From NCBI GenBank assembly GCA_027604665.1, contig JADGIZ010000343.1, positions 1-15,529 on the forward strand: a stretch of 15,529 nt of DNA. The letters run 5' to 3'. The notes under the pieces are model-generated. The model did not search any database. It was not told where the DNA came from and saw only the letters and a list, made by a program, of their open reading frames with translations. Shown piece by piece: positions 8,987 through 15,529 of this stretch (its first letter is position 1; each line of letters starts with the position of its first letter). A program made the position numbers and the translations under genes. Source of the DNA: Polyrhizophydium stewartii (lineage: Eukaryota; Chytridiomycota; Chytridiomycetes; Rhizophydiales).

Positions 8987-11569
8987 ATGTCGGCCGCGAC
9001 CGCCGCGACCGCCGCGACGCCGGTCTCGGCCGTGAGCGACTTTGTGACCAAGAACTGGAAGCTCATCGCCGTCGCGGTGCTTGCGACTGGCGCTGCGTCA
9101 GCCGCTGTCTACGCGCTCACTTCCAAGCCCAGCGCCAAGCCCGCGGCGGACGCTGGCGCCGATTCGACCTCGGCATCCGGCGCCGCCTCGGGCGCCGCGA
9201 CCCAGTCGGCCGCGGCCAAGCGCAAGAAGAAGGCTGCTGCCGCTGCCGCCGCCACAACCGCCGCCGCCGCCGGAATCTCTGCCGCGGCATCCGCTGAGCC
9301 GGCGGCCAAAAAGGCGCAGCCCAATGATGTGCCGCGAGGTGTGTTGGTCGTGCACTCGATGCCTTTGTGATCTTGGCTCCCTCAGGCTCGCCGCTTGCCA
9401 GCTGGCTTGCCAGCGGCCGCCCCGCACGCACGGACGCTGCGAAAGGCGGCCGCCGCGCGTTGATGCCGCAACCAAGCATGCCTCTGGTCTCAAACGGTGT
9501 CCTTGATCCCAGCTCATACCTCGAAAGCTCACACGTTGGCCTGTTCACAGAGCCGGCCGACTCGGTTGTCTCTGCCGCCTCGGATGCGACGGCCCCACCC
9601 AAGGAGGACAAGTCTGCAAAGAGTGGATTCATCATGCCAGAGGATGTCTCTGCTCTTTCGCAAGAGGTGCGTGCTCTATAAGAGCCCATGTCAGCGGCAT
9701 TGCTTCTCGCGCTGACGAGATCCCGGTGTTGATCTTGAAGGAACGCACCAAGCTCGCCCAGGAAGCCAAGACTCTCGGCAACAAGTTCTACGGCGACCGA
9801 AAGTTTGCCGAGGCAGTCGACATGTACACCAAAGCGATTATCCTATCCCCGACCGCCATCTACTACAGCAACCGCGCCGCCGCCCACTCGTACCTGGTAA
9901 GAAGCGGTCTCACCGGTCACCCGAACAGCCGTCAGCGGTTCTCACACGTCCCATGACGGCGCAGGAAAACCACGAGCAAGTTGTGGCCGACTGCACCGAG
10001 GGTAGGCATGGCGTTGTGCGCTCTATACCTGTGTCGACTGCGCGCCGCTGACCCCCGCTGCCGCCAGCTCTCAAGATCGACAGCAAGTACGTCAAGGCGC
10101 TGAGCCGTCGTGGACTCGGCTACGAGAAACTGAGCATGCTTACCGAGGCTCTAAACGGTATGTTTCCTGCAATGCAGCTGGCAGCCACTAAATTTGAGGC
10201 TTTGGCCTTGCACAAGCGGCTGTGTTGTTGACACGATGGACCGTCAGACTACACCGTCGTCTGCGTTCTTGAAGGATTCCGCAAGGAGGCTTCGATGGCT
10301 GCGCCCGACCGCGTTCTCAAGCTCATTTCCGCTCGCCAAACCCAGGAAATCATGCAGACCAAGGTTGCCCGGATGCCCTCGCCCACGTTCATCAACGGTT
10401 CGTGCACAGGAATCAGTGTTTTGTCGCTTGTGCGCACTTGCTCCTGCGGCTTGCTGACTCGCAAAGCGACCTCTGTCCGCCAGCATACATGGATTCGTTC
10501 CGTGCCAGTGAGTGCCGCCGGCTGGCAGCCCCACGCTTGTTGGTTCACACTCGCGCTGACCGCTTTTGCTGCTCCAGCGCCGTCGCAGGCCACCATCGTC
10601 GCTCAGTGTGAAGGCACTGGCGAGTCAATCAAGCTGATCAAGGAGGCATTCGAGCACCAGAGCCAGCGCAAGTGGCAGGAGGCCTTTGAGCTCTGCGACA
10701 AGGCGCTCGAGGCCGACGATTTTGACAACGACGCCATCGAGGCCATTGCGCGCAACCTGCGCGGCACGTTCTACTTCCTGATGGGCCGCATCGACATGTC
10801 GGTCGAGGACCTGCAGCGCTCGCTCGAACTGGACCCGACCAACATCAACACGCTCATCAAGCGCGGCACGCTGTTCATGGAGCGTGGCGAGATCGAGAAG
10901 ACGGTCGAGCTCTTTGAGAAGGCCGAGAGCCTGGACCCCACCAACGTCGACCTGTTTTACCACCGCGGCCAAGTCCGCTTCCTGACCAACGACTTCCAGG
11001 CCGCCATCGACGACTACACCCAGAGCATCAAGAACGAAAAGCCCGGCGATGCGTCCGTCTACGTCCACATCCAGACCGCGGTGGCAAAGTACAAGCTCAA
11101 CGACCTCAACGGCGCCGAGAAGAAGTTCAAGGAGACCAAGCGGCTGTTCCCCAACAGCGCCGAGGTCTACAACTACCACGGCGAGATCCTGATGGACAAG
11201 CAGGCGTTTACCGAGGCTCTCAAGAGCTTCGACAAGTCGATCGAGATGGATGACTCTTCTCCGCTGCCGTACATCAACAAGTCGATTCTGTACTTGCAGT
11301 GGAAGCAGGACCTGCCCTCGGCCGAGGCCGAGTGCCGCAAGGCGCTCATGGTCGACCCGCTGTGCGACATTGCGTACACGCAACTCGCACAGCTGCTGTG
11401 CCACCAGAACAGGATCGAGGAGGCCCTCAAGGTCTATGACGACGCGATCCAGGTCACGCGCACCGAGGCCGAGGTCATGAACGTCATCTCGTGCCGCGAG
11501 GCTGCCCGCGCGCAGTGGCACGTTCTCAAGGCGTATCCGGGTATCTTGGACAGCGTCCCTCGCGCCTAA
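8987..11569 (+). CDS. TOM70: TOM70 mitochondrial import receptor (TPR protein)
   Basis: Outer-membrane receptor taking Hsp70/Hsp90-bound precursors to the TOM pore. Exons: 8987-9338, a second exon ending at 9666, 9741-9896, 9965-10001, 10068-10157, 10248-10397, 10484-10507 (24 nt) and 10578-11569. The second exon begins at 9551 (638 residues, nearer the family's 600-625) or 9386 (693 residues); both are in phase. An N-terminal anchor with WKLIAVAVLATGAASAAVYA (about 24-43) is followed by an Ala/Lys-rich linker. The clamp TPRs follow: KLAQEAKTLGNKFYGDRKF, AIYYSNRAAAHSYL, KIDSKYVKALSRRGLGYEKL. Then comes the TOM70-specific NDYTVVCVLEGF and SPTFINAYMDSFR, the latter completed by the micro-exon. 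The long last exon carries the C-terminal TPR array (LDPTNINTLIKRGTLFMERG, LDPTNVDLFYHRGQVRF, FPNSAEVYNYHGEILMDK, VDPLCDIAYTQLAQLLCHQN), ending like TOM70 with a short tail. Confidence 0.92.
10484..10507 (+). other. 24-nt micro-exon of TOM70
   Basis: The exon lies between an 86-nt intron (10398-10483, branch TTGCTGAC) and a 70-nt intron (10508-10577, GTGAGT..TCCAG, branch CGCTGAC). It codes AYMDSFRA in the conserved TOM70 segment TFINxYxxSFR. Both junctions are phase 1. The two introns total 156 nt and contain no stop in the running frame, so the whole region reads open and could be mistaken for one exon. Confidence 0.75.
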
Positions 11570-11839
11570 GCTACTTTGCGTCCAGCCCATGTCGCCTTTG
11601 CGCCCCAGCGCTGCGTGGGCACGCCTTTGTTGCTGCCTCCTCCCTTCTCAATTGCAACCCCACCCCGCCCCACGTTCTGCCTCCTGCATCCTGCCCTATC
11701 CGCAGGCCCGCATTTTAAGATTGCACACTTTGCCCGGTCCACCGCCCTGCGCCCGTTTCATTTTTTGGGCGGAATGAACCACACTGTTTCCCACCAGCAC
11801 ACGCAAGCGGATAAGATAGCGAGAGGCGAAGGTGGGTCA
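11570..11839. other. Convergent 3' region between TOM70 and PNUTS-like gene
   Basis: These 270 bp hold the 3' ends of both genes. Pyrimidine-rich stretches are seen around 11636-11700, and an ATTTTAAG near 11711-11718 could belong to a 3' processing signal. No gene is visible. The long rightward open frame starting here is the complement of the Gln/Pro-rich coding DNA beyond it. Confidence 0.4.
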
Positions 11840-14800
11840 TCAGTTTATGTCCTGGTGCAGAAATTTGCAGTTTGCGCCGTTCCGGCATGTGCCCGACTTC
11901 CAAAACATACACATCTTGGTCTTGCGCTGGTCGCGCGGGTTGGGTCTGGGAAAGCCGGTGCGGTAGGGTACCTGCTGCTGCGACTGGTGCAGATGCGAGT
12001 GCTGTTGGCTCGGCTTGTGTTGCTGCTGCTTCTGCTGTTGCTGCCGCAGTGGCGCGTGTGCCGATGGCGTTTGGGAGGGTTGCGAACCATGCGCGGCGTA
12101 AAAGCCGTACGGTTGTTGCTGCTGATGTTGCTGTTGGTTTGTCAATGCGTGACCGCCACCGCGCGGGTCGTCAGCCAACGCTGGTACTGGGTGTTGCACT
12201 GGATGTTGCACTGCCGGAACAAACGGCGGCAAGGCATATGGCGCCGTTTGCGCTGGGGGCTGGGCCTGCTGCGACGCCAGCGCCGCCAGGTCCGAGACGA
12301 CGCCAGTGAGCCCCGTGAGCCCCGATTGTCCCTGCGCCGAGACAAGGCCGAGCAGGGTTAATGCCTGGCCTAAGAGCTGCGGGTTGAGCTGCTGCGACAG
12401 CGTCGACGGTGGAGAAGTCTGAACCGGCGGCTGGTACAGCTGAGGCCCCGACGGGAGACCGAGCGATGGGATCGATGTCGGAAGAGCGGCGAGGCCAGGC
12501 AGCGAAGCAGAAGCCGGCGCGCTGAGCGAGATCGGCGCAGTCACAGCAGCCACAGAGAGAGGCGCTGGTGCGTTGATGGGAAGCGCCGCTGTAGGAGTCG
12601 CCGCCGGCGTCATGGTGCGTGACAGATTGCTCATCATCAGTATCTGGCGTGTCGACTCGGAGTCGAGCTTGACGAGCTTAACCTGTTCGTCTTGGATTCC
12701 CTGCATCGAGTCTGCACCGTCTGGCTCGTCGGGCGTCGGCGGGATATCTGCAAGACTGTAGAACACCCGCGATAGCGCGAGCCGCTCTCGTGTTTCTTGC
12801 GATTTGGCCTCGGCGCTTTCAACCATGACGACGTCGGAAAATAGCCGGATTGCTGTCGCATCGTGGATATGAGTCAGCCGCCGGTCCAAGCAGTTGCGGC
12901 TGCGTCCAGCGAGCAACTTACGGCGTGGAGTCGACCAGGAGATCTGTTCGCACAGCTCGCGTCGCAGAGACTCGAATGCATGCTTTGCCTCGGAGCGGTC
13001 AAACTCGCGCGTCTTTGAGCGGTCGTGCGCGCTCATGGCGCGATGCGCACTGGGGTTCTCTGGCTCGGGCGTCTCAAAGTACTTGATCTCGCACAGTTGG
13101 TCGTCGGGCTTGAATCGAACGTTTTTCTGCTTCGTCTTTGACTGGCCGGACACACCAACTGCGTCGGCCTCGACGGCAAGGTTCGCCGTCGTCGGCGACG
13201 TTGTTTCTCTGCTCGAGGCTGCCCCGCCTTCCGACACAGCCGGGTCCGGCCGACGGCGATAGGATGGCGCGTGAGTGCTCGCCGGCGGCTGCACGCCGAG
13301 CAGCACGTCTGCAATTGGCGAGGTAGAGCTCGTGCACGCAGCTGCAGCCGTACCAGGGGATTTTGCCGTGGCGACGGATGACGACGAAACACTATCGGCC
13401 ATCTTGCGATAGGACGGAACAGCACGGTCTTCTGTCGGTGAGCCGTTAAAGGTGGCCTTCATCTTTGTCGGCGGCTCCAAACTATTTTCGTGAGTGCCAC
13501 CATCGCTTGCACGGCGCTTGAGCACGTTGTCGACGCTCTGTTTTGCTGGCTTGACCGTTTGTGCCAACGGCTTTGCCACTGCGGGTCGAGCTACGTTGGC
13601 AGCAGGCACAGACGGCCGCCCCGCGAGCTGGCTGAAAAAGCTGGCATGCGCCGAGGCGACCGCCGGCTTGGATTCCTCGGCAGGGCTCGACACAACAGGC
13701 GGCCTTCGATTGTCACCAGACTTGGCCGAAGCTGCGGCCAAAGTCGAGTGTGCATGGATACCCGCTGCAGGCTGCTTCCGCAACTTCGGCACAACCACTG
13801 CGATCCGTTTGGATGACCCAAGGACTGTTTTGGTTCCGTCCAGCTCATGGTGCTGGCGCTTTCGCTCAGACGAGTCCGTTTCGACGGCCTCGGGTACTGC
13901 AACCTTTGTCGATGACGCGCCGGCTGAAAGGACGGAAGAGTCAGCACGAGTCGGCTAAGCCAAGAAAATGAGACGGGTTACGCAGGGCTCACATCCAGCC
14001 TGCGACTTTTGGGAGATGAGCTTGGACCAGCGACTGAAGAGGGCGTTGGCAAGCTCGAGTGCATCTGGTTGAGAATAGTGGTGAGCAAGGTGACCAGTGC
14101 CATGCAATTGGTGTAGCTAAGCAGAGTGCGTACCTTTGCCAAGCGCCGCGTCGGTCTTTGTCATGCGCTTTACGGTTCGGCCAATCTTGGAGTCTGAAAG
14201 ATGATGGAGCTGGAGGGGCAGTCGCTCCAGCGCACGAAGAGCCGGGATCAAGACCGGTGACCGATGCTTGACCGCCTCGTCGAGCCAGCGCTTTATTATG
14301 GACAGGCCCTTGCTTGCCGCAAACGCCTCGAGGACATGGTGCTGGCTGGTCGACTCGATGACGTTGAGGATCTCGATTTGAGCCGGCTCAAAGCGCTGCT
14401 GCGCCATGAGCAACTCCATGCGCGGGATTTGTGCGGGGTCCGACATTGACTTGACGCCGACGCCGAGCACGTCCGCAAGCGACAGCGGCGACGACGGGAC
14501 ATCGTCGTTCTCGGTTGAGGCGGGCGAAAGCGCGGATTCGGGCGAGCCGACTGAATCGGACGTCGGCGACCACTGCAAGCCGTTGCGGGCCGATATTTGT
14601 GCCGCAGCGGTCGGAGGCGTGGGAGGCACGCGCGGGCCTTTTGACCAGGGTCAGCGTCCATGCCCATCGCCCTGGGGGCGGGTGCTCGCCAGACGGGCAT
14701 GGAGACTCACTTTCGTTGGATGCAGAGCGAGCGGCGGCGAGGAGATGCAGGGCAGTGGGTGTGAGGCCCTGAGCGGCGATCAGCCCAGCGTCGGGCGCGG

Positions 14801-15251
14801 ACGGCGTCGCGGCGGACTGCGCGTCTGAGACACCGCCCAGCGCCAGTGCAGCTGGCGTCGGACGCTCGGAGACAGCCTCGGGCGCGTCTGCCGCCGTCGC
14901 AGCCGCCTCCGCTGGCGCCGCCGCGATGCCGGCCGCCTGCCGGCGATGTGCGAACCAAGCCGCGATCTGCTCGGCAGAAAGGCCCACAAGCAGCGTGCGC
15001 TCTTCGATCACGGCCAAGGACGGAGCGGGCGCGGACGCAAACCACCGCTCGAGCGCCTCAAGCTGCCACTGCTCGAAGGTTGGCCCAGCGGGCAGCGCCG
15101 CCACATCGGCGGCCGCGGGCACCTTGTTGCCCGCGCCTCCGCGCGGCGCATGGCCCGACTCAGGCGCGAAGCTCTGCGCGGGATGATGCGGCGGCGGCGG
15201 AGCCTGGGCGGCGGCGGGTGCCGCAGCAGAGGCAGAGGGCTCGCTGGCCAT
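11840..15251 (-). CDS. PNUTS-type PP1 regulatory subunit with homeodomain, TFIIS-N domain and CCCH finger
   Basis: Predicted nuclear scaffold targeting protein phosphatase 1 to RNA polymerase II termination and 3'-end factors (human PNUTS/PPP1R10; plant LUMINIDEPENDENS; fission yeast Ppn1). Five exons: 15251-14711, 14637-14134, 14064-13993, 13923-12922 and 12852-11840; introns 73, 69, 69 and 69 nt; 1043 residues. Domains: homeodomain-like helices (about 55-107; PTFEQWQLEALERWF, then LSAEQIAAWFAHRRQ); TFIIS N-terminal/LW domain (about 260-368; QHHVLEAFAASKGLSIIKRW, LQLHHLSDSKIGRTVKRM, NALFSRWSKLI); basic, Ser/Pro-rich linker; PP1-docking segment QKNVRFKPDDQLCEIKYFE (638-656; KNVRF as the RVxF-type motif) followed by KHAFESLRRE and SWSTPRPIRLFSD. 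Last come a Pro/Gln-rich region and a C-terminal CCCH finger, C-x7-C-x5-C-x3-H. The spliced docking region follows animal PNUTS closely, including PRP at the last junction. Start is the first ATG; in-frame codons upstream lack ATG. Confidence 0.85.
12010..12170 (-). repeat. Gln/His-coding low-complexity tract
   Basis: Interrupted CAG/CAA runs (TTG/CTG on the plus strand) code Gln- and His-rich stretches of the PNUTS-like protein just before its zinc finger. Beside it, at about 12193-12216, a 12-base unit beginning TGTTGCACTG occurs twice and codes VQHP repeated. The tract is probably disordered and length-variable. Confidence 0.6.
12853..12921 (-). other. 69-nt in-frame, stop-free intron in the PP1-docking region
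   Basis: Donor GTAAGT (12921-12916), branch GGCTGACT and acceptor GCGACAG (12859-12853) define a 69-nt intron. Removing it joins PR to PIRLF, which matches the PRP-hydrophobic sequence of PNUTS. Because 69 is divisible by three and no stop occurs, unspliced RNA would add 23 residues without a frameshift. Confidence 0.75.
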
Positions 15252-15529
15252 GGAGTTTTTCGGCTGCTCGCCTTGGCGTGTCTCGCGGGTGCGCCGCCTC
15301 GGGGCGAGTGGGGGGAGGGGAGCGCGCACGCCGGGGTTGGCTCTGTGCGCGGCGCGGTGCTCTGCGGGCTGCTGCTCGCGGCGGGGCAGGTGCGCGGGCA
15401 GGCGCGGGGCAAGTGCTGGCCGCGGGGGCGTTTCTGACCGGGCGCGGGTCTCACGGCGCGGGGGCAGGGCTGGTGGGGATGCAGGCGTGCCCGTGGGCGG
15501 CGTGCTGCGTGCGGCGCGCGGCGTGCGCT
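15252..15529. other. Upstream region of the PNUTS-like gene
   Basis: These 278 bp lie upstream of the start codon and are very GC-rich, with G-runs such as those around 15309-15319. They presumably include the promoter and 5' leader. I see no TATA box, tRNA or recognisable coding frame. Confidence 0.4.

Noticed and set aside
11576..12361. Rightward open frame of 261 codons after TOM70
   Set aside because: The product is Leu/Arg-rich because it is the reverse complement of the Gln/Pro-rich coding DNA of the PNUTS-like gene.
14388..14710. Homeodomain frame continuing unspliced past 14710 as a separate homeobox gene
   Set aside because: GTGAGT at 14710, a CTGAC branch site and an in-phase AG at 14638 join it directly to the TFIIS-N exon. 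The frame beyond the donor becomes Arg-rich and featureless.
1..15529. Bacterial operon, CRISPR array, transposon or phage content
   Set aside because: Genes are spliced and eukaryotic, no regular spaced repeats occur, and no transposase, integrase or terminal inverted repeats were seen.

Overview
The window looks like nuclear DNA of a GC-rich, intron-dense, flagellate eukaryote, most likely a zoosporic (chytrid-like) fungus. Genes are split by short introns, mostly 59-90 nt. Nearly all have GT..AG ends, and most carry a CTGAC-, CTAAC- or CTCAC-type branch site 6-40 nt before the acceptor. The gene set combines an axonemal nexin-dynein regulatory complex subunit (DRC5/TCTE1), which requires a motile flagellum, with a fungal-type GT34 (GMA12/MNN10) Golgi glycosyltransferase and a TOM70 import receptor. 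All identifications were made by reading translated sequence and recalling family features; no database search was run. Exon borders were placed by hand from splice signals, reading phase and protein conservation.

Layout: (1) 1-310 (-), the 5' part of an unidentified membrane protein running off the left edge. (2) 346/376-2545 (+), DRC5 in five exons, head-to-head with (1) over a very short gap. (3) 2595-5254 (-), SLY1, the ER-Golgi Sec1/Munc18 protein, ten exons, tail-to-tail with DRC5 with 49 bp between stop codons. (4) 5505-6579 (-), a GT34 type II glycosyltransferase, two exons. (5) 6580-7154, intergenic, holding a decayed partial copy of the GT34 anchor/stem region and a perfect 9-bp hairpin. 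(6) 7155-8596 (-), a PP2C-type phosphatase, three exons, one intron unusually long. (7) 8597-8986, divergent promoter region with a strong splice-acceptor-like tract just before TOM70. (8) 8987-11569 (+), TOM70, eight exons including a 24-nt micro-exon. (9) 11840-15251 (-), a 1043-residue PNUTS-type PP1 regulatory subunit, five exons. (10) 15252-15529, GC-rich upstream DNA with no gene seen.

These are unlinked housekeeping genes (flagellum, vesicle fusion, glycosylation, dephosphorylation, mitochondrial import, RNA polymerase II termination), not an operon or island. The most interesting item is the last gene. It joins an N-terminal homeodomain-like fold, a TFIIS N-terminal (LW) domain, an RVxF-type PP1-docking region and a C-terminal CCCH zinc finger in one protein. 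Animal PNUTS has the last three and the plant flowering regulator LUMINIDEPENDENS has the first two, so this protein looks like a bridge between them. I found no mobile element, CRISPR array, tRNA or rRNA gene.
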